From assembly GCA_964035575.1 (NCBI GenBank), contig OZ037848.1:744001-808000 (forward strand): a DNA stretch of 64,000 bases. The letters are read 5' to 3'. The notes beneath the pieces are model-generated. The model did no database searches. It was not told the DNA's origin and was given only the letters and a program-made list of their open reading frames with translations. This document shows, piece after piece, positions 52,256-63,424 of the stretch; the stretch's first letter is position 1; each line of letters starts with the position of its first letter. Position numbers and translations under genes: made by a program. Origin of the DNA: Rhynchopus sp. YZ270_cl-10. Its lineage: Eukaryota; Euglenozoa; Diplonemea; Diplonemida; Diplonemidae.

Positions 52256-53314
52256 GGCATAGGTGCCCGGCGAGTCGTTTTTGGGCGAGTTGTCGGAACT
52301 TTACGATTTCACCTAACAACTCGCCCAAAACTCGGACAACTCGGCCACAACTCGCCCTATACTCGGCACAACTCGCCCTATACTCGGCACAACTCGGCCA
52401 CAACTCGGCCACAACTCGCCCATTTATACAGGCAAAAACATACAGGGATGGGAGGTGACGTTGTAAGGTTACACACATGTAACGTTGGTACAACACATAA
52501 TCTCAAGAAACAGGGCTAAGGCCAAACGCCACTCATTACATGCACCTTGTCATATGACTAGTCATAGGTGGTAACTAGGTCGCGGTGGTCCATGGGCCAC
52601 CGTGCACTTTTGGTAATTGCTGGGGGGAATGGGATATACTCCATACATGGATACACACAGAACACACGGTTCCCCAGACATCTGTCAGGCAATCACTGAT
52701 TCACTTCACACAGGTCGGGCAGGCGCTGCCTGCCCATCCTCTTTTCCTGTCTGCTATCGATTCCAGGTTCACAACGTTCACACGTTTAGTCAAAATGCTT
52801 TGGGCGACGACTTCCTTTGGGATACACAAAACCACACAAAGCGCACATTCACAGACCAGCTGTGAAGCGTGGGATGCACGAGATAAAACGTGATGTGGTG
52901 TACCTGTGTACCTGTGTACCTGTGTACCTGTGTACCTGTGTACCTGTGTACCTGTGTACCTGTGTACCTGTGTACCTGTGTACCTGTGTACCTGTGTACC
53001 TGTGTACCTGTGTACCTGTGTACCTGTGTACCTGTGTACCTGTGTACCTGTGTACCTGTGTACCTGTGTACCTGTGTACCTGTGTACCTGTGTACCTGTG
53101 TACCTGTGTACCTGTGTACCTGTGTACCTGTGTACCTGTGTACCTGTGTACCTGTGTACCTGTGTACCTGTGTACCTGTGTACCTGTGTACCTGTGTTTT
53201 TGTAGCCATAAAAAATCCCAAAAAAAAACAACTCGCCCAAAAAAAATGGGCGAGTTGTTGGCCGAATTTGGGCGAGTTGCCGAGTTGTTTTAACTCGCCG
53301 GGCACCTATGCCTA
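52254..53314. mobile_element. Chain unit d with GTACACAG minisatellite
   Basis: Ends TAGGCATAGGTGCCCGG and complement, AACTCGCC-type subterminal repeats, a foldback end near 52546-52592 and the long 8-bp array 52898-53195 inside. Shares its left TA with unit c. Confidence 0.8.
52898..53195. repeat. 8-bp minisatellite GTGTACCT, about 37 copies
   Basis: Perfect or near-perfect tandem of the unit seen as GTACACAG at 511-639. Frames across it (YTGTQVHR, CVPVYLCT) are repeat artefacts. Confidence 0.97.
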
Positions 53315-53331
53315 GGGGGGGGGGGGGGGGG

Positions 53332-53919
53332 TAGGGGATACGACTCCAGCCATTTTGGCTGGGACCAAACGCACGGAAAATTCATTTGGCATTATCTGGC
53401 CATCTCCAAGGCAACTGCGGGTGAAAAACACCCTCAGAGTGGGTCACAGGGGGCCTGTGGGTCGAAAAACGACCCAGAAGCCACCCCAGAATACAAAAAA
53501 ATGGAAAAAAATAGTGAAAAAACGGCTTTTTTCACGTTTTGGCCACTTTGGGCAAAATAGCGATTTTTCGAGAAAAAAATCAAAAACCGGGATATTTTTT
53601 GACATCACAAAGCCTCCTTTGGCACAAATATACCCCAAAAGTGGCCTGTGAGTCCATTCCAACCTGTTTTGGACATATTTGACACTTTTGGAAGTGTTTT
53701 TTTGGTGTTTTTAGGTCAAAAAAATGCCCAAGACGTCCCCAAGACATCCCCAAGACACTTTGCACACCCCCTGTTACGGTCATATTTTTTTCGTTTTTTT
53801 TGCCTGAAACCCCCAAAATACCCCTCCCGGACCCCACATAGTCCCGAATATCCATCACACACCCACTCAGAGTGAGTAGAAGCACCCCAAAAAAAATATT
53901 TTTTAAAGCCCTTCAACCC
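53332..53919. mobile_element. Chain unit e, single arm
   Basis: 588 bp starting TAGGGGATACGACTCC and ending CAACCC before a G tract. Homologous to one arm of units c and i (GTGAGTCCATTCCAACCTG, TTTTTGGTGTTTTTAGGTC). It is about half of unit c, so it may represent the unit before inverted duplication. Confidence 0.7.
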
Positions 53920-53958
53920 GGGGGGGGGGGGGGGGGGGGGGGGGTAGGGGGGGTCAAA

Positions 53959-54187
53959 CACGACGGTGAAGTATAGTACATTACAAGTGAAGTTACATGT
54001 AACGTTACAAGTGAAAAACCGTTACAAGTGAGTTACAAGTGAGTTACAAGTGGGATACATGAATTACAGGCAAAATCAGGTTGTAACTGGTGGGTTACAA
54101 GTGAGTTACAAGTGAGTTACATGTAACAAAAGTTACATGTAACTCACTTGTAACTCCACTTGTAACACCCGTTACTTCACCGTCGTG
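53959..54187. mobile_element. Foldback element F4 (CACGACGGTGAAGTA ends)
   Basis: Same end as F2 (CACGACGGTGAAGT) but internal motif TTACAAGT in both orientations. Flanked by AA rather than TA. Non-coding. Confidence 0.85.
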
Positions 54188-54401
54188 AATGCACTTAAAA
54201 AAACGATACAAACGTCATTTTTTCGAGTTTTTGATAAAAACGCATTATTTTGGATGATTGAGTAGAAATTTTGACCAAGAACCTCTCAAAAACATCGTGG
54301 GGGGTGGTTTTCATGCCAGAGGGGGATCACATGCACCCCAAATGGTGAAATTCCAAAAAAAAAAAAAAAAATGCCCATGATTGGTACCAGCCCCACCAAT
54401 T

Positions 54402-54898
54402 CCTTACTGGGGGGGGCCGAATAGTAGACCCCGGGTCCACTATTAGGCGAACCGACGGGTATAAATCGGGGGTCTCAGAAAAAAAATTTTTTTTTCCCAA
54501 GTTGAATAGTAGACCCCCCCTAAATAGTAGACCCCCCCAAAATTTTTTTCCTGTATTTCTACTAAACCCCTCCTGTCGATGAGGCTGATAGGGTGTGTCA
54601 AAATATACTGATTTTTGCTTCTTTGGAAAGATTTGTCACAAAATCTATCCAAAGAAAGAAAAATCAATTTGAAATTTGTAGTTGATCCCCTCTAAAATTT
54701 TTCCGTGACTTCCGCAAAAAGTCAAAAAAAAACGAAAACCTGGGGGGGGGTTCACTATTCAACGGAAAAAAAAAATTTCCCCGGAATTTCTCAGGGGGGG
54801 TCCACTATTCAAAGGAAAAAAAATTTAAAAAAACCCAGAATTCCCAGGGGGGGTCTACTATTCAGGGGGGGTCCACTATTCGGCCCCCCCCAGTAAGG
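54402..54898. mobile_element. Foldback with GAATAGTAGACC units
   Basis: Ends CCTTACTGGGGGGGGCCG and complement; the interior is copies of CTATTCAGGGGGGGTC and its complement around an AT-rich centre with a GAAAGATTT/AAATCTATCC hairpin. Confidence 0.75.
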
Positions 54899-55269
54899 AG
54901 TTAAATTCCGATTTTTTTCATTTTTTTTTGCGATTTTTTTGCTCAAAAATTGACGATACCCTGTTTTCGGGGCAAAACTCTCTAATTTTGGGCAGTTCCG
55001 TGTGAAAATAAGCAAAAATAGTCAAAAATTGGAAAATCGTTAAGGAAATCGTTAAGGAAAATCCTTAAGACTTAACGTGGGGTACCAATCACAGGCAATT
55101 TTTTCATTTTTGACGTCTAGGCGCTCCTGGGCCCGAAAAATGGGTCAAAACCGACCTACAAACAGTTTTCCACACGATATGTGTCACATTTTCGGGTCAG
55201 ATTCACTTAGAAATACATTTTTATCGAAAACTGAAAAAAGTGGGTTTGTATCACCCATTTGACCGCCCC

Positions 55270-56118
55270 TAGGCATACTGTGCAGGCGAGCCGTTTTTAG
55301 GCGAGTTTTTCGTTTTCCTGATTTTCAGGAAAAACTCGCCAAAAACTCGCCCTACTCGCCCATTACTCGCCTATTACTCGCCAAAACTCGCCAAAAACTC
55401 GCCAAAACTCGCCTAAACTCGCCAAAAACTCGCCTAAACTCGCCTAAACTCGCCCCAATTTGGGTGCAAATCCTGGTGCACATACGCACCTTGGGGGTGA
55501 AAATGTGCACCAGGATGTGAAAATGGAGGGCGGGGGTGACTGATGACAACATGCCACTCGAAAACACACAAAAAAAATTGAAATTGTGTCACTTGTACGT
55601 CTAACGGCAACCATGTCACGGCAGTGGCTGACAGGCATGTATGTAAACATTTGCTCCAGGGGAAGATCCAGGCGTGCCATAGATCCCGGGGGACAAGACG
55701 TGCTACAATCCGGAGGATGACGAAGACATGAGCCGGGGCTACACTCGCTATACAACAATGTCCTCGCCATGCCGGTAAATGGCAACCCTGCAGGCCACCC
55801 CTTGGCGGTATTCCCCCACGACTACATCGCACCCATCTGTGCAAGCTTCATGGATCCGCAGAAGCTACAGCTGGACTGGTGGTACTGGTTGTGGAAGCCT
55901 ACAAAGCAAACTGTAGAGGTCTTGTTCAAGTGGAACGAAAAAAATTTTCTCTTCAAAACTCAAATTTCCCTCATATTTTCGTGTGTACACTTTTCCCAAG
56001 GTAAAATCCCTACCCAAAAAAAAAACTCGCCAAAACTCGCCCCCCAAAAATGGGCGAGTTTTAGGCGAGTTTTTGGCGAGTAGGCGAGTTTTTTTTACTC
56101 GCCCGCACAGTATGCCTA
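55270..56118. mobile_element. Chain unit g (GCGAG element, copy 2)
   Basis: Inverse twin of unit b (50211-51047), same TAGGCATACTGTGC ends and AAAACTCGCC arrays. Shares its left TA with unit f. Confidence 0.85.
55680..55960 (+). pseudogene. HPLAVFPHDYIAP relic, copy 3
   Basis: Plus-strand copy: DKTCYNPEDDEDM, then a frame change, then MPVNGNPAGHPLAVFPHDY and DWWYWLWKPTKQTVEVLFKW, split here as DWWYWLWKPTK and QTVEVLFKW. Aromatic-rich end. Family unknown. Confidence 0.4.
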
Positions 56119-56142
56119 GGGGGGGGGGGGGGGGGGGGGGGG

Positions 56143-57369
56143 TAGGGGGTTCCACGTATAAGGAAATCCTTAAGGACTTGCTGTCCAAAACCCATTTTTT
56201 TGAAATTTCGGTGAAGAAACCCACTAAAATGGGCGTGCCTGGCCGCAAATCGCCCTGGGGATCACCCATATATCCCAATAAACCACCTGACGACCTTCAC
56301 AGAGCATTTCTTTTCCGAAAAAAATTGATTTTTTGTGAAAAAAAGGCCAAAAACTGCGTCACGCTTGGTGACCAAAATTTAACACTTGCCAAGAAATTTC
56401 TCCAATCAGACAAAACTCCTTCTAAACACCCGAAAAACACTTCAGTCCACATCTTCTGGGGTCCCGGGGTGGAAATGTATGGTTTTTACAGCTTTTAGGG
56501 GTCCTGGGAGGGTCCCAGACGTATTCATGAGGGACGGAACCGCTTAAAATGCCCGAATTTACCTCTTTTTTAGGGTGCTTTTTCACCTTAAAAATTCAAA
56601 AAAAAGTTCTCAGATAAGCACAGAAGTGTCCAAACCCCCTCGGAACTACTCGCCAGACCCCCTGCGGGGTGGAGAATCATATTTGCGATCACTTTTTGGG
56701 CTATTTTGCCCAAAATAACCTCATGTTACACTTTTGTTACACTTGTCCCAAAATAGGGTATTTTAGGCCATTTTGGGACAAGTGGGACAAAAGTGGGACA
56801 CGGGATTATTTTGGGCAAAATAGCCCAAAAAGTGATCGCAAATATGATTCTCCACCCCGCAGGGGGTCTGGCGAGTAGTTCCGAGGGGGTTTGGACACTT
56901 CTGTGCTTATCTGAGAACTTTTTTTTGAATTTTTAAGGTGAAAAAGCACCCTAAAAAAGAGGTAAATTCGGGTATTTTAAGCGGTTCCGTCCCTCATGAA
57001 TACGTCTGGGACCCTCCCAGGACCCCTAAAAGCTGTAAAAACCATACATTTCCACCCCGGGACCCCAGAAGATGCGGACTGAAGTGTTTTTCGGGTGTTT
57101 AGAAGGAGTTTTGTCTGATTGGAGAAATTTCTTGGCAAGTGTTAAATTTTGGTCACCAAGCGTGACGCAGTTTTTGGCCTTTTTTTCACAAAAAATCAAT
57201 TTTTTTCGGAAAAGAAATGCTCTGTGAAGGTCGTCAGGTGGTTTATTGGGATATATGGGTGATCCCCAGGGCGATTTGCGGCCAGGCACGCCCATTTTAG
57301 TGGGTTTCTTCACCGAAATTTCAAAAAAATGGGTTTTGGACAGCAAAACGCCCTTGGTGGAACCCCCTA
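56143..57369. mobile_element. Chain unit h, 1227-bp palindrome
   Basis: Ends TAGGGGGTTCCA and complement; two near-identical arms meet near 56760, where TTTTGTTACACTTGTCCC pairs with its inverse. Fragments of this unit's arm also start unit i's inner flank (GGAACCCC). Non-coding. Confidence 0.85.
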
Positions 57370-57394
57370 GGGGGGGGGGGGGGGGGGGGGGGGG
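57370..57394. repeat. G25 tract, one of seven between chain units
   Basis: Uninterrupted G runs separate units: 48786-48806, 51048-51065, 53315-53331, 53920-53944, 56119-56142, 57370-57394 and 59179-59193. Nearly all have CTA on the left and TAGG on the right. They are possible G-quadruplex sites and their exact lengths are open to sequencing error. Confidence 0.85.
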
Positions 57395-59178
57395 TAGGGG
57401 GTCCGACTCCCTAGTAAAATTTTGTCCGGTTTTCGTTTTTTTCACCATTAGGCCATTTCCCGGGCACCCCCGGGTGAATCCTGCCCCCAAAATAGGGTTT
57501 CTGGGCCCTGTGGGGCTAAATTCACCCTCTAGGTACCCCAAAATATGAAAAAAATTGAAAAATATGGTGAAAAATCGGGTTTTTGGCCTTTTGGGCACTA
57601 TGGCCAGTTTTGACTAAATTTCCAAAAAAAAATCAAAAAAAGCCCCAAAAATAGACGAAAAAAGGAGTCTCTGGCCACAATTTCGGCCCAAAAATGTGTT
57701 TTGAGTCCATTGCAAACGGTTTTTCGCCTTTTTGCCACTTTTTTTGATGATTTTTTGGTGTTTTTAGGTGCAAAAACAACCCCAGAACAACCTCAGAACA
57801 CTTTTTCACCACATTCTGGATCAATATCTAGCCGAACTTTTTGCTGAAAACCGCCGAAAAACCACCCCTGTAAGTCAGATTATACCGAATGTTGCTCCAA
57901 TTCCCACAATAACACCCAAATCTACGTCAGAAAATCGGGGAAAAAAAACACACTTTTTTCAAAAGGTCGTCAGGCAGGGTTCCACCCCAGAACAACCCCA
58001 GAACACTTTTTCACCACATTCTGGACCAATATCTAGCCAAACTTTTTGCTGAAAACCGCCGAAAAACCACCCCTGTGAGTCAGATTATACCGAATGTTGC
58101 TCCAATTCCCACAATAACACCCAAATCTACGGCAGAAAATCGGGGAAAAAAAACACGCTTTTTTCAAAAAGCTCATTATGGAACCCTGCCTGACGACCTT
58201 CTGAAAAAAGTGTGTTTTTTCCCCCCGATTTTCTGCCGTAGATTTGGGTGTTATTGTGGGAATTGGAGCAACATTCGGTATAATCTGACTCACAGGGGTG
58301 GTTTTTCGGCGGTTTTCAGCAAAAAGTTTGGCTAGATATTGGTCCAGAATGTGGTGAAAAAGTGTTCTGGGGTTGTTCTGGGGTGGAACCCTGCCTGACG
58401 ACCTTCTGAAAAAAGTGTGTTTTTTCCCCCCGATTTTCTGCCGTAGATTTGGGTGTTATTGTGGGAATTGGAGCAACATTCGGTATAATCTGACTCACAG
58501 GGGTGGTTTTTCGGCGGTTTTCAGCAAAAAGTTTGGCTAGATATTGGTCCAGAATGTGGTGAAAAAGTGTTCTGGGGTTGTTCTGGGGTGGAACCCTGCC
58601 TGACGACCTTTTGAAAAAAGTGTGTTTTTTTTCCCCGATTTTCTGACGTAGATTTGGGTGTTATTGTGGGAATTGGAGCAACATTCGGTATAATCTGACT
58701 TACAGGGGTGGTTTTTCGGCGGTTTTCAGCAAAAAGTTCGGCTAGATATTGATCCAGAATGTGGTGAAAAAGTGTTCTGAGGTTGTTCTGGGGTTGTTTT
58801 TGCACCTAAAAACACCAAAAAATCATCAAAAAAAGTGGCAAAAAGGCGAAAAACCGTTTGCAATGGACTCAAAACACATTTTTGGGCCGAAATTGTGGCC
58901 AGAGACTCCTTTTTTCGTCTATTTTTGGGGCTTTTTTTGATTTTTTTTTGGAAATTTAGTCAAAACTGGCCATAGTGCCCAAAAGGCCAAAAACCCGATT
59001 TTTCACCATATTTTTCAATTTTTTTCATATTTTGGGGTACCTAGAGGGTGAATTTAGCCCCACAGGGCCCAGAAACCCTATTTTGGGGGCAGGATTCACC
59101 CGGGGGTGCCCGGGAAATGGCCTAATGGTGAAAAAAACGAAAACCGGACAAAATTTTACTAGGGAGTCGGACCCCCTA
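57395..59178. mobile_element. Chain unit i, 1784-bp palindrome with 205-bp units
   Basis: Ends TAGGGGGTCCGACTCCC and complement, arms nearly identical. Around the centre (near 58170-58190) are direct units of about 205 bp starting at GGGTGGAACCCTGCC or its inverse: two in the left arm and three in the right, so the arms differ by one unit. The outer arm carries the GAGTCCATTGCAAACGG and TTTTTGGTGTTTTTAGGTG stretch shared with units c and e. Confidence 0.88.
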
Positions 59179-59193
59179 GGGGGGGGGGGGGGG

Positions 59194-59508
<315 letters not shown>

Positions 59509-59516
59509 GGGGGGGG

Positions 59517-59707
59517 TAGGGGCGGTCAAATGGGTGATACAAACCCACTTTTTTCAGTTTTTGATAAAAACGCATTTCTAAGTGAATCTGACCCGAAAAT
59601 GTGACACATATCGTGTGGAAAACTGTTTGTCGGTCGGTTTTGACCCATTTTTCGGGCCCAGGAGGTGCTAAAACGTGAAAATTGAAAAATTGCCCATGAT
59701 TGGTACC
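59517..59707. repeat. Truncated copy of the right end of unit f
   Basis: TAGGGGCGGTCAAATGGG at the left, continuing as the inverse of 55081-55271 up to GGTACC, where it stops. Confidence 0.75.
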
Positions 59708-61354
59708 CCACACGGTGGAGTCTACCCGGGGGGGAGTTACTCTTTGGGGGGGACTTAAAGGGGGACTCAAAGAGTCCCCCTAGGGGGACTATAGAGTCCC
59801 CCTAGGGGGACTATGTAGTCCACCTAGGGGGACTATAGTCCCCCTAGGTGGACTCTTTTGGTGGGTTCTTGTGGGTTGTGGGGGCTGGTGCTGGCAGGTA
59901 TGTACACACCAGGGGGGTGGTGAGGGTCCCAGATGGGGCCCGGGGAGGTAAAAGGTCATGTTGTGCATATCATTGCACAGTTTATACAGTGCAAACTGTT
60001 GTTTGCCATTAGATGCGATACAATGACAGAGTCTTGTTGCTTATTTCCTTTCAGTCCTCAGTTGTTAACGCCTGATGTGGTTTGCATGTTTGAAATGTAT
60101 AGCTATGAGAGCAGCTGCGCACGGGAGACGTGCCGAGAGAAGGAGCCGTCGCCATACTGGATAAGGCGACGGCCTACAACCATCCAGACCCACCCCAACT
60201 CCAGGGATAGACCCTCGGTCGCTGTCGTGATGATGGAGTCCCTCTACGGCAGCAGCCCCTCCTGGGCCTCCCCCCACCAGCACCTTCATCATGTGCGCCA
60301 GGCAGGCACCTACATCGCCATATATACAGTCGCTCTCCGCACTCCACTCCAACATACTCAGGTCGATGCACCTGGGTGGCTACACCACAGATGATGCGAG
60401 CGGTGTTAAAGGACGCTAGCGACCACCCCGCCTGGCAGAAGACCCCCGAGAAGACCGCACGCAAATGGCTTGCGAAAGCACATCGTGGATACCTCCGTGA
60501 CTGCAGCACGCGATTGCAAGAACACCCGCCTGCTGATGCGACTGCTCGTGGAGGTGCACCCCGACACCGACCTCCGTCGCGTATCGGGCTTCGACGGCGT
60601 GCTGAGGATGAGGCCGCAGACAGCCTCACGCGAGAGGGTGGTGTGGCTGAGCCGGAGCACAGCCTCAAGGCTCGTGAAGCAGCATTGCTGCATCACGGGA
60701 GGGTGATGATCGCCTCACCCAAATATTTTGGGCTTGTCGTACGCCCCGTCCAGGAACGCAGCGCATGCGCCGCCAGAAGTCGCTCCTCATGCGGGCCCAA
60801 AGACCACCCAACCGCGGACTTTGTCGCCGCACTTAACAACAGCGGCCTCGCGTGCGCAACGCAGACCGTGCCGAGCACTGGGAAGACCTGGTGCGTTAAG
60901 TTAACATCATGACACCCGTCCCCAAAGACGCATGTGTCATCAAGGGAAGCCGGTGATGGCTTGCCAGGCCCAGCCTGGTCACCGATTCAGAAGCAGGAAG
61001 AGGGCGGGCCCGGCCACACCCGACAGCGCCAAGCCTGAGGCGAAACGGCAATGCAAGCCGGAAAAAAGGGGGCAAAAGAAATAGTAGGATCGGTAGGTAA
61101 GTAAAGTTGCTTCGTTCATTGCACAAACAAAATAGCAGCAACACGACCACTGCAGCCGAGGGAGAGGAGTCGAGGGAGGAGCTGCAGAGGCAGAACCTCG
61201 ACCTTCTGCGACAGCTGGTGGAACTGAAGCAGCAGATAGCGTGACGGCACAGCTCACCGTCACCACCAACCAAGACACTGTGATGACAGCAAAGACCCCT
61301 TCTCAAGAGGTCTCTGCCACCTCCACAACTGGGATACACTCCACGCTCCCTAAC

Positions 61355-62665
61355 CCCGGACCCAAACCCCTCAAGTGTCTCTCCGACAACATCAACGGAT
61401 TGACACAAACGACACGAGCAGAAGCTGACGTGCCGTCTGCAGGACACGGCGTTTGATGCAGGGGTGCAGGTTGTGCTTGCCCGCCCTCGCTTGGCCGACA
61501 TCAAGTGTCCTGCTCAGTACAGTGTAACGCATACGGGAGACAACGGGTTACTGTCGCGTTGTGGAACGCTCTGCATCTATAGTAGCAGGCGTGGGCATGT
61601 TGGCGGCTTCGACACAGAAACCTACGAGCCTGTCTTCTCATTTGATTGATGCGGACAATTATGTGTACGGTGCGCCTGCCATCTCTCAGTGCAAGACACG
61701 CTGCTACCTGCCTTGTGGGGATTGCCTTCTCAAGGTTGCACTTCCGGGTGGGGAGGTGGTCCGCAAAGTCGACTGCGCTTCGTGGACCTTGTTCTCCTGT
61801 GGCAGTGTTGTTGTCTCGTATGGCAAAGACGGCGTCTCTGTGTATGACGAAGACCTGACGTTGCTCTGCTCTCTCTCGCACGAAGAGTGTGTTACTCTAC
61901 TGCTCGCCCAAAAAGAGTACGACGTTGTCTGCCTTAAGGAACTCAAAGCGAGCCAGACAGGCGACATTGGCTTCGACGTTTACATTATGTATGATACAAA
62001 CGCATGCGTATCCAAAAGCGTGCGAAGGGGGCGACGGCATCGGGAGGCGGCATCCACGTCTGCACCACACGCACATACAAACACATCTTCACTTCTCCAG
62101 AGAGCAGCGTGACGGAGACTCGCCTTCGAAGTGGAAGGTGTGCGATTCTGCAATATGCACAGGCCAAGTGCGGCAGGCCTGCACAAAAATGACACACTAC
62201 GTGCCGACGGCAACGTTTCAGAACTGCCCACACACAAGGGAAGGTGGTGGTTGCGGGGACGTGAACGCGCACCACCGATCCTGGGCACACTGCACTACAC
62301 GACGCTATGCCACTGCACAAAAAAGGGAAAGACATGACTGACCCTCGTCGTACCGCCCGATCTCCCTTACCGGCAGTGTGTCGAAGGTGATGGAGAAACT
62401 GGTGGGGCGACGCATGCACCAACTGATGAGCCAGCCAGACTCTTCAGTGAACAACCTCCACTCAGCTTAGGACGAGCCACCCTCTTGCTCCACCGGAAGG
62501 CAGCAAAGGTGATCACCGGTGCGACTACATGTCGCACGGTCAGGACGTGTTGTGGGAGGCACCGCAGATCACAGCGTACCACCAACGACTACGAGAAGTT
62601 TGTAGGACTGCCCGGCTCGCTTGGGCATGCTGTGTTTAACAAACTAAACCAGGCATTTTCATAGT
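61355..62665 (+). mobile_element. Decayed LINE (APE endonuclease, partial reverse transcriptase)
   Basis: Read across changing frames: LKCLSDNINGLTQTTRAE (61360-61415) and LARPRLADIKCPAQYSVTHT (61475-61535) fit the start of an APE-type endonuclease. ASGGGIHVCTT (about 62037) and FEVEGVRFCNMHRP (about 62120) fit its middle, and GDVNAHHRSW (62258-62290) its G-D-x-N-x-H end. RT motif SSYRPISLTGSVSKVMEKL follows at 62347, then a stop. RKAAKVITGATTCRT (62493-62540) resembles the conserved region after RT. Most of the RT is deleted, with several frameshifts and stops. A coiled-coil piece (REELQRQNLDLLRQLVELKQ near 61170) may be ORF1. It has no poly-A end and is enclosed by the TIRs of unit l. Confidence 0.7.
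61555..62030 (+). pseudogene. Beta-propeller-like gene fragment inside the LINE endonuclease
   Basis: About 155 codons, in two frames, with propeller-like strands: LCIYSS, VGGFDTETYEPVFSFD, DNYVYGAPAISQCKTRCYL, KVALPGGEVVRKVDCASWTL, VVVSYGKDGVSVYDEDLTLL and EYDVVCLKELKAS. The second frame is open for 184 codons (61561-62112). It sits between the YSVTHTG and ASGGGIH parts of the endonuclease, so it was inserted or captured there. The host gene of origin is unknown. Confidence 0.45.
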
Positions 62666-63008
62666 TCATGAAATGCTGGAGACATACATCTTAGGTACGT
62701 ACGTAATACGCGGCAAATAGGTAGCAAAAATAATAAAATACATAGTGAACTGAGGACTGAAAGGAAATAAGCAACAAGACTCTGTCATTGTATCGCATCT
62801 AATGACAAACAACAGTTTGCACTGTATAAACTGTGCAATGATATGCATACCATGACCTTTTACCTCCCCGGGCCCCATCTGGGACCCTCACCACCCCCCT
62901 GGTGTGTACATACCTGTCAGCACCAGCCCCCACAACCCACAAGAACCCACCAAAAGAGTCCACCTAGGGGGACTATAGTCCCCCTAGGTGGACTACATAG
63001 TCCCCCTA

Positions 63009-63424
63009 GGCATACCTAGAAAGCGAATATGATATTCGGCCTATATTCGGATCCGAATATGCGTATTCGCCCTATATTCGGATCCGAATATAGGCGAATA
63101 TAGGCCGAATATGACCCGAATACACGTATCACCAACAGGAATGTATCATATTTTTGAAATAGACCCCACCACGTTCCGCAATTGGCTCGGAAAATCCAAA
63201 AATGGGGGGGAAGGGGAAAAAAAGAGAAAAAAAAGTCCAAAAAAAAAGAAGAAAGAAAGTCACTTTTGTATTTCGAAGCCCCGCGGGCTTTCCATGAATT
63301 TTCGCCGAAAATTATCGCGTTTAGGTTTGCACAATATATGACGTGCTTCGGTGAATTCTTTTCGGTGCACCCCTACACTATCAACAGGAATTTATCAGTT
63401 TAAACGCTAAAAAAAATATCATCA
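63009..63424. other. Upstream flank of the plus-strand gene
   Basis: GAATAT/GGATCC palindromic repeats to 63125, then unique DNA. CAACAGGAATGTATCA (63136) recurs as CAACAGGAATTTATCA (63386), a near-duplication flanking about 250 bases. Confidence 0.5.

Larger units (their letters stand above)
53945..55271. mobile_element. Chain unit f with nested foldbacks
   Basis: Ends TAGGGGGGGTCAAA and TTTGACCGCCCCTA. Contains foldback F4 (53959-54187) and a second foldback (54402-54898). The last 190 bases match 59517-59707 in inverse. Confidence 0.7.
59803..63008. mobile_element. 3.2 kb element with 261-bp inverted repeats (unit l)
   Basis: TIRs 59803-60063 and 62748-63008 are nearly identical over 261 bp and begin with TAGGGGGACTATGTAGTCC-type palindromes. 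The GC-rich interior (2.7 kb) holds a decayed LINE and a gene fragment. The AGTCCCCCTAGG palindromes extend outward to 59740 on the left. Confidence 0.8.

Noticed and set aside
52899-53293. Open frames of CVPVYLCT and YTGTQVHR repeats
   Set aside because: An 8-bp tandem repeat leaves several frames open by chance; no start context or flanking coding sequence.
56669-58940. Paired short open frames in units h and i
   Set aside because: The same peptides occur on both strands because the units are palindromes; no domain and no constraint visible.
60376-60912. RNase H or second gene in unit l (EDEAADSLTREGG)
   Set aside because: A loose resemblance to an RNase H A-D-x-L motif without the catalytic acidic residues; located before, not after, the endonuclease.
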